DNA of 64,000 bases, from positions 496,001-560,000 of the forward strand of contig NZ_JABWMH010000001.1 in assembly GCF_013371215.1 (NCBI RefSeq). The letters are read 5' to 3'. Both the position numbers and the translations under genes were made by a program. Under the pieces are notes generated by a model that searched no databases, was not told the DNA's origin, and saw nothing but the letters and a program-made list of their open reading frames with translations. The DNA is from Parasphingorhabdus flavimaris (GTDB lineage Bacteria > Pseudomonadota > Alphaproteobacteria > Sphingomonadales > Sphingomonadaceae). Positions 27,943-36,860 of this stretch are shown here, one piece after another. Each line of letters opens with the position of its first letter. The first letter of the stretch is position 1.

Positions 27943-28776
27943 TTGAAAGTCGCGGTAGCCCAGATGTGCAGCGGGATTGACCCGGATCAAAATGCCAGGC
28001 AGCTCGCTTCGCTGATCGCAGAAGCTGCCGCCGGAGGCGCAGAGATCATCTTTACGCCAGAGATGACCGGATTGCTGGACAGGGACCGGTCCCGCGCGGC
28101 TGCAGCGATCCGGGGTGAAGCGGATGACCTGGTTCTGTCCGCTGCCCGCTCCGAAGCAAGGGACGCGCGGATATGGGTGCAGCTGGGCTCGCTTGCTGTG
28201 AAGGATCTCGAACGGTCAGGGGATAAATGGGTCAATCGCTCCTATCTGATTGCTCCCGATGGCGAAATCGCCGCCCGATATGACAAAATTCATCTGTTCG
28301 ATGTGGACCTCGGTCCCGATGACTCTGCGCGAGAATCTTCGGCCTATGCGGGCGGGCGGCAAGCTGTCGTGGCAGCGATCCCCGGCGCGACGCTGGGGAT
28401 GTCGATTTGCTATGATGTCCGGTTTTCGGGGCTGTACGAAGCCTTGACCAATGCCGGTGCCGACCTGCTGTCCATTCCCGCAGCGTTCACTGTGCCGACC
28501 GGAAAAGCCCACTGGGAAATATTGCTGCGCGCACGTGCGATAGAGGCTGGGGCCTTCGTCGTCGCGGCGGCGCAATCCGGGCGGCATGAAGACGGTCGCA
28601 CGACTCATGGGCATTCGATGGTCATCGATCCCTGGGGCAAGGTCTTGCTCTATATGGGCGAGGGGACCGGGCTTGGTTTCTGTGAGCTGGATTTGAAGCA
28701 GGTGCAGGAGGTGCGCTCCCGCATCCCTGCTGTCGCCAATCGGAAGAAATTCGCTCTGCCGGTGCATCCGGCATGA
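27943..28776 (+). CDS. Carbon-nitrogen hydrolase (nitrilase family)
   Basis: The 277-residue product has the nitrilase triad: Glu in FTPEMTGLLD (about 40), Lys in ARYDKIHLFDVD (about 112), and Cys in GMSICYDVRFSGLY (about 154). The start is a TTG at 27943. It belongs to the Nit1/Nit2-like branch that hydrolyses deaminated glutathione or omega-amides. Neighbouring grxC is consistent with a glutathione repair role, but this is inference. The last four bases overlap the next gene. Confidence 0.88.
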   Translation: MKVAVAQMCSGIDPDQNARQLASLIAEAAAGGAEIIFTPEMTGLLDRDRSRAAAAIRGEADDLVLSAARSEARDARIWVQLGSLAVKDLERSGDKWVNRSYLIAPDGEIAARYDKIHLFDVDLGPDDSARESSAYAGGRQAVVAAIPGATLGMSICYDVRFSGLYEALTNAGADLLSIPAAFTVPTGKAHWEILLRARAIEAGAFVVAAAQSGRHEDGRTTHGHSMVIDPWGKVLLYMGEGTGLGFCELDLKQVQEVRSRIPAVANRKKFALPVHPA

Positions 28777-29267
28777 TCGTCTTCGATCTGATGTGCGCCG
28801 ACCAGGGGCATCGCTTCGAGGGCTGGTTCGGATCCTCCAGGGATTATGAAGACCAGCAGAATCGCGGGTTGCTGGATTGTCCTGTCTGCGGGAGCGCAAA
28901 TGTCGGCAAGGCCGCAATGGCGCCGAATGTGGGTCGAAAAGGCAACCAGCTGCCGGCCTTTGCGAAACCGGCCGAAGACCAGTCTGGGACCAAGGCTCCG
29001 ACGCCGGTGAGCAACAAGGCGCCCGTTCCCGCCGAATATCGGCAAATCATTGGCGAACTGGCCAAGGCGCAGGAAAAGCTTCTCGCCAGTTCCGAGTGGG
29101 TGGGTGACAAGTTCGCCGATCGCGCACGCGATATCCATTATGGCGAAGCGGACGAAAAAGCCATCCACGGGACCGCGTCAAAGGAAGAGGTCGCCGAATT
29201 GGTCGAAGAAGGAATCGCGGCACTGCCTCTGCCGTTGCCGGTTTTACCTCCCGATTCCAAAAATTGA
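28773..29267 (+). CDS. DUF1178 family protein
   Basis: The 164-residue protein starts MIVFDLMCADQGHRFEGWFG. It has the DUF1178 N-terminus and the CxxC pair of a small zinc ribbon (CPVCGSANVGKAAMAPNVG, residues 36-54), with a first Cys at residue 8. The rest is Lys/Ala-rich and helical. The family is common in alphaproteobacteria and uncharacterised. It overlaps the nitrilase gene by four bases (ATGA), so it is the last gene of a comF-grxC-nitrilase-DUF1178 run. Confidence 0.85.
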   Translation: MIVFDLMCADQGHRFEGWFGSSRDYEDQQNRGLLDCPVCGSANVGKAAMAPNVGRKGNQLPAFAKPAEDQSGTKAPTPVSNKAPVPAEYRQIIGELAKAQEKLLASSEWVGDKFADRARDIHYGEADEKAIHGTASKEEVAELVEEGIAALPLPLPVLPPDSKN

Positions 29268-29311
29268 TTCTGGCATGCTCCTGCCAATGTGGCTAGACCC
29301 GCAACCACAAC

Positions 29312-29388
29312 GCGCCCGTAGCTCAGTCGGATAGAGCATCAGATTCCTAATCTGGGGGCCACAGGTTCGAATCCTGTCGGGCGCACCA
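29312..29388 (+). tRNA. tRNA-Arg (CCT anticodon)
   Basis: The cloverleaf reads acceptor GCGCCCG/CGGGCGC, D-arm GCTCAGTCGGATAGAGC, anticodon stem TCAGA/TCTGG with loop TTCCTAA (anticodon CCT), T-arm ACAGGTTCGAATCCTGT, and an encoded CCA at 29386-29388. The 3' half overlaps the end of the serine recombinase gene on the opposite strand. Confidence 0.96.
29339..29388 (+). other. Probable attachment site (attL) in the 3' half of tRNA-Arg
   Basis: The minus-strand recombinase gene ends inside the tRNA anticodon loop, so its last codons are the antisense of the tRNA 3' half. Elements that insert at a tRNA 3' end rebuild the tRNA from their own copy, which explains this overlap. No second copy of the tRNA 3' half was noticed in the window, so the other end is presumably outside it or lost. 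Confidence 0.55.
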
Positions 29389-30919
29389 TTCCTTTTTCAC
29401 CATCCCAAAAGCTACCTAAGACCTTGAAAGGTATAGAAGTTTGGGGTGTTCGAAGTCCTCCATTTCTACTGTATTTAAGCCTACCAGAAAAGGCTAGTTT
29501 AAGGACATTCCTCTGGTCGGAAAATGTACCATTAGTCCATATTTTATAAGGGTTTGCGAGGAATGTGAGGGCGTGTTCGAACATTTCGTCAAAGCCCCTT
29601 ACGGGCTTGCCGAGTTTTTCGATCTTTTCGGCTAGCAGAAGCTTTTCACTTTCCAATGCAGTGATACGCTTTTCTATTTGCTCACTGACAATGGCGTTGT
29701 CGGTGTCGAGCATCTTATCGACCAATTTGGTCATATTGCCCTCCAGTCGCGTCAGATCGCCCTTGAGACGTATTGCACGTTCTTGATTGCCAACGGCCAT
29801 ATGCTCCCACAAATCACGAAACATCTTTGAGGCGATGGTGAACAGGTTCTGGGTTGGCTGTAGCTGAGCCAGCAGTCCTTCAAATTCACCTTCTAGCTGA
29901 TCGCGAGCTATCGATTTACGATAGCTGTCACAGTCTTTGTTGAAACAGAGGTAATAGGGGTAGCGCTTGTTCTTACCTTTGCTCCAGCAGGCAGTTAGCG
30001 GTTTATCGCAGTCGCCACAATCGACTGCACCGCGCAATACAAAATCTTCATGCAGATCGATTCTATTTTGAACGCGATCGCCTCCGCCTAGGCGATTCTG
30101 TATTTGGAGAAAGGTTTCCCAAGAAATTAATCCCTGATGTTTGCCTTCACGCATCGATATACCCCACGCAGGGGCTTCAATCATGCCTGCATAGATGGGT
30201 TGCTTCAAAAGGATGCTTGCGCGCTCATGGGTGACGCCGCCTTTACCGTTCTTTGGGAACTCTGGCTGTGCTTCCAAAAATTGTCTGACCTCGCCTTGTG
30301 TGGCAAAGCGGCCAGAGGCAAATCCCTCCAGCGCTTCTTGAACAATCGAGGCCATAGGCTCGTCTCTTACCAACTCTTTGCCGTGACCCTTGATGTATTT
30401 ATAGCCAAGGGGCGGCCTCGCATTCACATAGTAGCCGTTTGTCAGACGCGCTTTCATACGGTTGATGGTTTGCTCTCTGTTCTTTTGGGCAAAATGTTGC
30501 GCGGAGCTTGCCAGCACATTTTCCAGAAACTGGGAATCGGAATCATCGCCAAAGACAACCGAGGGGCTTTCCAATATCCCGCCAGCTTGCGCGAGTTCGT
30601 CACGAAGCTCAATATGAGCCTTCAAACCGCGCGCTAGTCGAGAGATATCATCAATCAGGACAATATGCGGATTGGTTTTATGTTGCTTCAGGAAAGACAG
30701 CATCGCGTCCATGCCTGGACGGCGCGCCTTGCTACCTGTCATGTCATCGGTGAACATCGCGACCACTTCATAGCCGCGAGAAGTTGCATAGGCTCGGCAG
30801 CGTACCGCCTGCGATTCAATACCGCCGCCTTCCTTCACCTGCTTTCGGGAAGAAACACGCGCATAGATAATCGCAACTTTGGGTTGCCCTTCACTCATAG
30901 TCATAGCTTTCGTTGTCAT
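29339..30919 (-). CDS. Large serine recombinase (integrase of the island)
   Basis: The 526-residue protein opens with the resolvase catalytic domain (IIYARVSSRKQ with the nucleophile Ser, DDISRLARG), then the Recombinase domain (about 190-290), a zinc ribbon (CGDCDKPLTACW and CFNKDCDSYR, about 322-358) and a coiled coil (about 385-460). This is the layout of phage and island integrases that join attP and attB without a DNA-synthesis step. Its last codons lie in the tRNA-Arg. In-frame starts at 30904 and 30898 would shorten the overlap with the upstream gene from 29 to 8 bases. Confidence 0.9.
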   Translation of the reverse strand: MTTKAMTMSEGQPKVAIIYARVSSRKQVKEGGGIESQAVRCRAYATSRGYEVVAMFTDDMTGSKARRPGMDAMLSFLKQHKTNPHIVLIDDISRLARGLKAHIELRDELAQAGGILESPSVVFGDDSDSQFLENVLASSAQHFAQKNREQTINRMKARLTNGYYVNARPPLGYKYIKGHGKELVRDEPMASIVQEALEGFASGRFATQGEVRQFLEAQPEFPKNGKGGVTHERASILLKQPIYAGMIEAPAWGISMREGKHQGLISWETFLQIQNRLGGGDRVQNRIDLHEDFVLRGAVDCGDCDKPLTACWSKGKNKRYPYYLCFNKDCDSYRKSIARDQLEGEFEGLLAQLQPTQNLFTIASKMFRDLWEHMAVGNQERAIRLKGDLTRLEGNMTKLVDKMLDTDNAIVSEQIEKRITALESEKLLLAEKIEKLGKPVRGFDEMFEHALTFLANPYKIWTNGTFSDQRNVLKLAFSGRLKYSRNGGLRTPQTSIPFKVLGSFWDGEKGMVRPTGFEPVAPRLGI

Positions 30920-31217
30920 CTTCCAACTCTAGCAGATCAGCAGGAGCATTTGCACAATTTTGAAACTCTTCGATGAGCTTATTCACAGGCTCCATGCCGT
31001 AGCCCAGCAGAACAAATGATTTCATGATTTGGAACAATATCTCGACGAGCTCTTGTTTTTGCGATTCCGTCAGACCTTCATCGTCAATTTCGCTCAAATA
31101 GTCGGAGGGCAACGGCTCTTTGCCTGCTGAAATCCCCAGATCGTCTCTTTCCATGCCAATCGCTCCCATGCTCGCACTCCCAGGCAAACGCGGTAGCTTG
31201 AACCGACTTTCGGTCAT
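30891..31217 (-). CDS. Hypothetical protein upstream of the integrase
   Basis: This 108-residue acidic protein has a Leu/Glu-rich helical core (LTESQKQELVEILFQIMKSF). Its stop lies within the start region of the recombinase gene, so translation is coupled. It may be a co-factor or directionality factor for the integrase, but no motif supports that; only position suggests it. Confidence 0.6.
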   Translation of the reverse strand: MTESRFKLPRLPGSASMGAIGMERDDLGISAGKEPLPSDYLSEIDDEGLTESQKQELVEILFQIMKSFVLLGYGMEPVNKLIEEFQNCANAPADLLELEDDNESYDYE

Positions 31218-31562
31218 GCAGGTTCCGCGTCACTAATATCTGGTACGACGCACAGCAGCGCATTTTCGAGGGAACAAGTAAGAAACGGATGTCCTTCATA
31301 GTGGCAACCAGCCATATAAATGGCCGCCACAATTAGGCATCTGACATCCTTCGCAATTGAGCACGGAGGCTGGCTTCAATGTCCAACCTTGTCCGTTTTT
31401 CCCCACATTCTGTTCCACGCTAATTGAGCGAAACAGGCTGTTTTTACAAAGCCGTGTATTACTTTAGTAAAACACCTTAAGGTTAAGGAAATCTTAAAGG
31501 ATTGCATTTTCTCAATTATTGAGAGCATGGAGTGCATCCGCAATCTATAGGCATGGAAGCAT
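31218..31562. other. AT-rich gap, no gene seen
   Basis: About 345 AT-rich bases lie upstream of the integrase operon. Promoters for it are expected here, but no clear signal or operator was identified. Confidence 0.35.
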
Positions 31563-31733
31563 CTAAGAAAGATTGAAGAGATATTTCTGAATGATCGCGA
31601 TGTCCGATCTTACGTGCGCCTTTTCAGCTTCATTCTCGGTAGCGTTCAGCCTTGCGAGATAGTTTGCAAGCAGAGCTGCCAAGTCAGATTTTGATAAATT
31701 TGCTAATGATGCATCGTTGAAATGTTCGTACAT
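31563..31733 (-). CDS. Small protein of 56 residues with a perfect ribosome site
   Basis: The frame reads MYEHFNDASLANLSKSDLAA and continues as one amphipathic helical stretch to IIQKYLFNLS. The ATG at 31733 is preceded by AGGAGG at five bases. The composition (Leu, Asn, Lys, Glu) is protein-like. Helical hairpin proteins of this size are common in mobile elements. Function is unknown. Confidence 0.65.
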   Translation of the reverse strand: MYEHFNDASLANLSKSDLAALLANYLARLNATENEAEKAHVRSDIAIIQKYLFNLS

Positions 31734-31798
31734 ATCGACCTCCTATGGAGACCGCTCCTATCGCGGCCTTTTGTAAGACCGACTTCAGGAAACTGGAA

Positions 31799-31912
31799 AT
31801 GCGATGCACCGATTGTTCCGGTCGCAACGAATGTGAAGAACCCGATAGGGTTGAACCTGCCTTTTTAGATTTCCGCAAAAAGACTACGAAAAGAGCCGCC
31901 AAGGGGCGATGA
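31799..31912 (+). CDS. Small Cys-rich protein (37 residues), possible
   Basis: The frame reads MRCTDCSGRNECEEPDRVEP and ends in a Lys/Arg-rich tail (KKTTKRAAKGR). The CxxC with a third Cys could bind zinc. AGGA lies 8 bases before the ATG. It is divergent from the 56-residue gene, with 65 bases between the two starts. Support is limited to the ribosome site and Cys pattern. Confidence 0.4.
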   Translation: MRCTDCSGRNECEEPDRVEPAFLDFRKKTTKRAAKGR

Positions 31913-31994
31913 TCTACTAGAAGCGAACATATCGTCAGATTTGGTGCCTCAGATCACCTCATGAATTTATTTCATAAAAACTCAAATGTTCACC

Positions 31995-32059
31995 TTGTGT
32001 TCTAATTTAAGTATGTTATTCTGGGAAAAATTGTGACATTGTGTCAAAAATATTCCCAG
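31995..32059 (+). promoter_or_regulatory. Promoter and 39-bp palindromic operator of the methylase gene
   Basis: TTGTGT (31995) and TATTCT (32017) with a 16-base spacer look like a promoter. Directly after it, CTGGGAA (32021-32027) and TTCCCAG (32053-32059) flank an inner TGACA/TGTCA pair (32034-32038, 32042-32046), with matched 6-base spacers. The dyad ends 10 bases before the ATG. It fits autoregulation by the methylase's own N-terminal HTH, as known for M.SsoII-type enzymes. Confidence 0.65.
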
Positions 32060-32068
32060 CGAGGTAAC

Positions 32069-33289
32069 ATGCAAGACCTATCAACTATTTCCGATTTCGC
32101 AATGCTACGTGAAAGAGCTGGACTCACTATAGACGAAGCGGCCAAAATTATTGGCAAATCAGACCGCACGGTCAGGCGTTATGAAACAAAGAATAGCACC
32201 TACGCGCCCCAACTAGCTGTAAATGCATTGAGAGATATCGCGGCCGCTCGCTCCAGAAAAATTTATGAGCGCGACCGGTCATTCCGGTTTGTCGATCTGT
32301 TTGCCGGGATCGGAGGCCTACGCATTCCATTTCAGGAAATTGGCGGACAATGTGTTTTTACTGCCGAATGGGACAGGTTTTCACACCAAACTTATTCTGC
32401 CAATTTTGCTGAAGATGAGGAGCATATTTTTGCAGGAGATATTCGCCCATATGCAGATAACCCCGGACTGGTACCCCGCCATGATGTCCTTTTAGCTGGA
32501 TTTCCATGCCAGCCATTTTCCATTGCTGGTGTTTCAAAAAAGAACTCGCTTGGAAGACCGCACGGATTTTTGTGTGATACACAAGGAACTCTCTTTTATG
32601 ACCTTGCCAAAATAATAAAGTTTCACGAGCCGTCTGTATTTCTTCTTGAGAATGTCAAAAACTTGGAGCGTCATGACGGAGGCAAGACCTTTGCGACGAT
32701 CATGCATATTCTAGAGAAAGAGTTAGGATATGAAGTCCACAAGCGGGTCATAAGCTCAGAGCATTGGGTTCCCCAAAAGCGCGAGCGCATTTTCATTGTT
32801 GGTTTCAGGAAAGGCTCGACTTTCAATTTCGATGATCTTGTCATTCCGGAGCGGAAACCTGTTTTGGGCGATATTCTGGAAAATCAGGTTGACGAAAAAT
32901 ATACCCTTACCGAAAATCTTTGGAAATATCTGAAGGGTTACAAGGAAAAGCATCGCAAGGCAGGCAACGGATTTGGTTATTCCCTTTTTGGGCCAGAAGA
33001 TACCGCCAGAACACTTTCTGCCAGATATTACAAGGATGGCTCGGAAATTCTAATTCACCAGGAAAGTAACCGTCCCAGAAGGCTAACACCTTCCGAGTGT
33101 GCTAGGCTTATGGGGTTTGATGAGTTTAATTCATCAAACTGGATAATCCCTGTGTCTGATACACAAGCTTACCGGCAATTTGGAAATGCAGTAGTCGTTC
33201 CTGTGGTTCGAGCTGTTGCAGAAATTATGGAGCCACATATACACGAGGCTGTCGCATCTCTTGAAACATCCAGAAAAGCAAACGGTTAA
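32069..33289 (+). CDS. DNA (cytosine-5-)-methyltransferase with N-terminal HTH
   Basis: The 406-residue C5 methylase has an N-terminal XRE-like HTH (residues 8-55: [20 protein letters not shown]) fused to a complete catalytic domain. Motif I is [14 protein letters not shown], motif [10 protein letters not shown] (catalytic Cys), motif [11 protein letters not shown], motif [15 protein letters not shown], motif [12 protein letters not shown]. The ATG at 32069 has a GAGGT site; the open frame to 32033 runs into the operator. Close pairing with an EcoRII-like nuclease and Vsr suggests a CCWGG or CCNGG target (inference). The HTH probably represses its own gene. Confidence 0.9.
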   Translation: MQDLSTISDFAMLRERAGLTIDEAAKIIGKSDRTVRRYETKNSTYAPQLAVNALRDIAAARSRKIYERDRSFRFVDLFAGIGGLRIPFQEIGGQCVFTAEWDRFSHQTYSANFAEDEEHIFAGDIRPYADNPGLVPRHDVLLAGFPCQPFSIAGVSKKNSLGRPHGFLCDTQGTLFYDLAKIIKFHEPSVFLLENVKNLERHDGGKTFATIMHILEKELGYEVHKRVISSEHWVPQKRERIFIVGFRKGSTFNFDDLVIPERKPVLGDILENQVDEKYTLTENLWKYLKGYKEKHRKAGNGFGYSLFGPEDTARTLSARYYKDGSEILIHQESNRPRRLTPSECARLMGFDEFNSSNWIIPVSDTQAYRQFGNAVVVPVVRAVAEIMEPHIHEAVASLETSRKANG

Positions 33290-33304
33290 AAGCCTCTATT
33301 TGCC

Positions 33305-33760
33305 ATGTCGGATATAGTCGACCAGCACACTCGTAGCCGCATGATGTCTGCCATTAAAGGCGCAAACACCAAGCCCGAATTGCTCCTTCGGAGTGCCCTG
33401 CACAGAAAGGGTTTCAGATTCCGCGTCAATTACAGGAAGCTTCCTGGAAAGCCCGATCTGGTGCTTCCGCGATATAACGCCGTTATATTCGTGAATGGCT
33501 GCTTCTGGCATAGGCATGGTTGTCATCTGTTCCAATGGCCCCGAACTCGTGAGAATTTCTGGAGGGAAAAAATCATGACGAATGTCGCAAGAGATATCCG
33601 AAATCAAAAAGAGTTAATTGAAAAGGATTGGCGAATAGCAGTCGTTTGGGAATGCGCTTTTAAAGGGAAAACAAGAAAACCGCTTGATCAAACAATCGCC
33701 CGGTGTGCAAAATGGCTAAAAGGAACCACCCAAAGACTGGATATATCTGGTAATGAATAA
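33305..33760 (+). CDS. vsr: Very short patch repair endonuclease (Vsr)
   Basis: The 151-residue Vsr has the family core: VDQHTRSRMMSAIKGANTKPE (N-terminus), GKPDLVLPRYNAVIFVNGCFWHRHGC (catalytic Asp and the zinc/His cluster), and WRIAVVWECA. It nicks at T:G mismatches made by deamination of 5-methylcytosine in the methylase target. It starts 15 bases after the methylase and overlaps the nuclease gene by eight bases. Confidence 0.95.
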   Translation: MSDIVDQHTRSRMMSAIKGANTKPELLLRSALHRKGFRFRVNYRKLPGKPDLVLPRYNAVIFVNGCFWHRHGCHLFQWPRTRENFWREKIMTNVARDIRNQKELIEKDWRIAVVWECAFKGKTRKPLDQTIARCAKWLKGTTQRLDISGNE

Positions 33761-35006
33761 AGGCTATCTTTCTGGTTATTTCGAAGGAATTGGTTCGAAA
33801 ATACTGACGCGTGTTGATGCCACTAGCAAATCAAATCAGCATGAAGTCGGGGATGTCGACCAAGGTAAGGCGTTAATGCGCATTCTCGGCAGTACACCAA
33901 GAAAGGGCGCAAATCGATTCCGTGCCCGATATATCTGGCTCGCTGATGAACAGGAATCCATTTGCGAGGAAGGCTATCTGTCTTGGTATGATACGCGCGC
34001 TAACCAGCCAAAGCGAAGCTCAGAATGGCGACTTTACTATCAAACCAACGCAGTTACCGAGTTGATGAAAGAAAGGGATCGTCTCTTCGTTGCGCGACAG
34101 AAAGATGATTATCTTCTTTTTATCGTTGTTCCCGAAAGCAGTTCGATAACCAATCAACTGGCATGGCTTTTTGGACTGGACATCCAGCAATCCTTTGAGG
34201 GGTTCTCTGTTCAAACGATTTCGGGATCACAAGATACTGAACTGGATTTTATATCCCGCTTCATTCTTGATGAACTAGGCATAGAATTTGAAGATCCGAA
34301 CGCAAACTCCCTAGACACAATCATCGAGCGATTTGGTATGGCATTCCCCTCGACTGCGGATTTTTCCGATCTGGCGAGACTGACCTTGCCGGAAGTAAAC
34401 TCTAGGGACGATCCGGATATTGCTTTGATGGCATGGCTTGATCACGAAGAGGCTATGTTCAGGAGGCTGGAAAACAAAATTGTAGCAAAGCGAGTATCTG
34501 AGGGTTTCCTTGATGGCGACCAAGTAGATGTTGATGGATTTATCAAATATTCGCTCTCCGTCCAAAACAGGCGAAAATCGAGAATGGGGAGGTCACTTGA
34601 AAATCACTTACGCGTAATTTTCGATGAGTTTGAAATCAATTATGATGCTCAGGTCATAACTGAAAAAGGGAAAAAACCAGACTTCATATTTCCAGGAAAG
34701 GTAGAATATTTCAATCCATCATTCTCCACAAGCTTGCTTACGATGCTTGCAGCCAAATCCACGTGCAAGGATAGATGGCCTCAAATTTTACCGGAAGCCG
34801 AAAGAATTTCGAAAAAGCATCTTTTGACGCTTGAACTGGGAATTTCCGAACCTCAAACGCAAATGATGATGGATTCGAATGTCCAATTGGTAATCCCTAA
34901 AAGAATCCATTCAAGCTACACAGAGAAACAGATCAATTCTCTTTGGTGCCTTCAAGATTTTCTTAGTGAAATCGAAACCAGACAGCGTCAGATTGAGAAT
35001 CTCTAG
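33753..35006 (+). CDS. Type II restriction endonuclease, EcoRII family
   Basis: The 417-residue protein has an N-terminal effector-binding-like domain (1-180) and a C-terminal PD-(D/E)XK catalytic domain. The latter is recognised by MGRSLENHLRVIF, KKPDFIFPGKVEYF (catalytic Asp), LAAKSTCKDRWPQILPEA and KHLLTLELGIS, which match the EcoRII C-terminal core. EcoRII-type enzymes need two copies of their site to cut. Overlap with vsr and the upstream methylase makes a complete R-M operon. Recognition sequence CCWGG or CCNGG is likely but not provable here. Confidence 0.85.
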   Translation: MNKGYLSGYFEGIGSKILTRVDATSKSNQHEVGDVDQGKALMRILGSTPRKGANRFRARYIWLADEQESICEEGYLSWYDTRANQPKRSSEWRLYYQTNAVTELMKERDRLFVARQKDDYLLFIVVPESSSITNQLAWLFGLDIQQSFEGFSVQTISGSQDTELDFISRFILDELGIEFEDPNANSLDTIIERFGMAFPSTADFSDLARLTLPEVNSRDDPDIALMAWLDHEEAMFRRLENKIVAKRVSEGFLDGDQVDVDGFIKYSLSVQNRRKSRMGRSLENHLRVIFDEFEINYDAQVITEKGKKPDFIFPGKVEYFNPSFSTSLLTMLAAKSTCKDRWPQILPEAERISKKHLLTLELGISEPQTQMMMDSNVQLVIPKRIHSSYTEKQINSLWCLQDFLSEIETRQRQIENL

Positions 35007-36860
35007 CTAACTGGCTTTGAATGCACTGTGCGCTTCAATAAACTCTCGGTGGAAAATCTTGGATTGTTCCAGCAATTCCCGATAGGTTTTCACAAAAACC
35101 TCTCCAGATCGCATATATGTTTTTTCCTTCGCTCTAAAAACGCCTTCGCCGGATTTCTTTCCGCCGACGACGTAGCAAACTACATTCGAAAACCCGGATT
35201 CACTTGCATATTTATCCTTGAGAAAAACTCCGTACTCGTATGCCTGCTCAAGAGATTTTTTGTCTATTACGTACTGGCTTCGCTTAATTTCAATGACATA
35301 CAGAATGCCGCCAAGCACGTTACTGCAAAGAAAATCGATACGTTTATCTTTCTCGTCAAGCTCGTCTTCGGGGTAGGTTTCCTTGAGAAGTTTCGAATAG
35401 GTTACTTCATCCTGAAATTCCAGCACGCGGGGGTCCAGTAACCACGAAAATTTTTTGAGGAAATTATGTAGAGTTGGCATTTCCTTCGTGTCGCCTTCCA
35501 ACAATTCTTCAAATTTTGTGATCACCTCTATCCGTGCGGTAGCCAGTGCGCTTATTTCCCTTAGCTCGGTCACCTTCCATTGATTCATCAAGTCGATTAT
35601 CTTTGGAAGCTCTGTCGCTGTAACAGTATCTGCTAATTGGGAAGCGTATTCCTTGAATGACTGATTATCAAATTGGTCCATTACGCCATGTATAAGCCTG
35701 ACTGATTTATCTATGTCGATACTCGGATCATCCAAGACAGGGTCAATTATTTTTGAAGCCAAATCTCTTTCGTAGGGAACGAGGTCATCTTTCCATTTTC
35801 CTATACTTTTCCCCCCATGCTCAGAAACGCTTTTTTCCTTTTCAGCATTTCGCTTTTTTCTCCATTCAGTACCAATTTTGCGAACAACTGCTTGAAGATA
35901 TTCCTTCAGTTCAGCAGCATGGTCATCTTCCCAGATAAGTGAATGTCTATCCGTACTAATAATGTCTTCAGGAAATTCATCGATGAAATCTATACACAGA
36001 TATCCCGTCATATAATTATGAACAAGATCATTGTCGCGAGCGCCGTAAAACTCGGCTTCGTTAACATTCTTCCCTCTTGAAACGAGATAAATGCCCTTCA
36101 TCGAGGTGTCCTTAAGCGGGGTATCAGGTGTAAGAATTTTACCTCTTATTTTCCCCCAATGCTCATAATCTGTTCCAAACTCCTTGCTTGGAAAATCCCA
36201 TTCGTATTTAACGTCCAGATCAGAGAACTTCATTTCATTGGTCAGGATGACGCTGTCTTTTCCATTTAAGGAAATAGATGTTTCAAGTTCATCGAAAATA
36301 GTAAACTTTTTCGATAGACTGGTTACGATCGATTCTAGATTGAATGGGCTTTTACGTTTAACTTTTTTCAACCAGAGCTCTGTTCCGTCTTTCGCATCTG
36401 TTTTCTTGTTAAGTGAAGAAATTGAAGGGTGGTATTCACCCTTTAGTTTTTCGATCTCATGAAGGTCCATTGAGAACTGGTTTTCCAATCCGTTCTTGAC
36501 TGTCTTGACCACAATTTCTGTACAGACTCCGAACACTGAGAGTTTACCCAGTCCCTTTTTTCCAATAACCTTGCGCTTCTTTTTGGGAGTTATTCCCGAG
36601 GAGCCTTCGTTTCGTCTGTTTCGGCCTACCATGAGATATTTTTCATTAATTTCGTCAAAGCTCATTCCGTGCCCATCATCACGGACATAGATTTCCTTGC
36701 CGCTGTTTTTTTCAATCAAATCAATGTAAATTGAGTCCGCATCAGCATCGTAAGCGTTAGAGATAAGTTCTGACAGGACGCTTGGAAGCTGGGAATATAG
36801 CGATACCCCCAAATGTTTTATTGTCATTGGATCGTATCTAAGCGTCAATTGATCTGTCAT
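35007..36860 (-). CDS. GHKL ATPase (MORC/MutL-like) with C-terminal PD-(D/E)XK-like domain
   Basis: This 617-residue protein has a Bergerat ATP fold at the N-terminus: ELISNAYDADADSI (motif N1), VRDDGHGMS (N2), GKKGLGKLSVFG (N3). A helical middle and a C-terminal segment follow, with RIDFLCSNVLGGILYVIEIKR near residue 520, a PD-(D/E)XK nuclease pattern. MORC/MutL-type ATPases linked to R-M systems with Vsr were described by Iyer, Abhiman and Aravind. It converges with the EcoRII-like gene one base apart. It may couple ATP-driven clamp loading to cleavage of foreign DNA. Confidence 0.8.
   Translation of the reverse strand: MTDQLTLRYDPMTIKHLGVSLYSQLPSVLSELISNAYDADADSIYIDLIEKNSGKEIYVRDDGHGMSFDEINEKYLMVGRNRRNEGSSGITPKKKRKVIGKKGLGKLSVFGVCTEIVVKTVKNGLENQFSMDLHEIEKLKGEYHPSISSLNKKTDAKDGTELWLKKVKRKSPFNLESIVTSLSKKFTIFDELETSISLNGKDSVILTNEMKFSDLDVKYEWDFPSKEFGTDYEHWGKIRGKILTPDTPLKDTSMKGIYLVSRGKNVNEAEFYGARDNDLVHNYMTGYLCIDFIDEFPEDIISTDRHSLIWEDDHAAELKEYLQAVVRKIGTEWRKKRNAEKEKSVSEHGGKSIGKWKDDLVPYERDLASKIIDPVLDDPSIDIDKSVRLIHGVMDQFDNQSFKEYASQLADTVTATELPKIIDLMNQWKVTELREISALATARIEVITKFEELLEGDTKEMPTLHNFLKKFSWLLDPRVLEFQDEVTYSKLLKETYPEDELDEKDKRIDFLCSNVLGGILYVIEIKRSQYVIDKKSLEQAYEYGVFLKDKYASESGFSNVVCYVVGGKKSGEGVFRAKEKTYMRSGEVFVKTYRELLEQSKIFHREFIEAHSAFKAS

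Noticed and set aside
31084-31332. 82-residue minus-strand frame near the integrase operon
   Set aside because: It overlaps the better-supported 108-residue gene and lacks a ribosome site.
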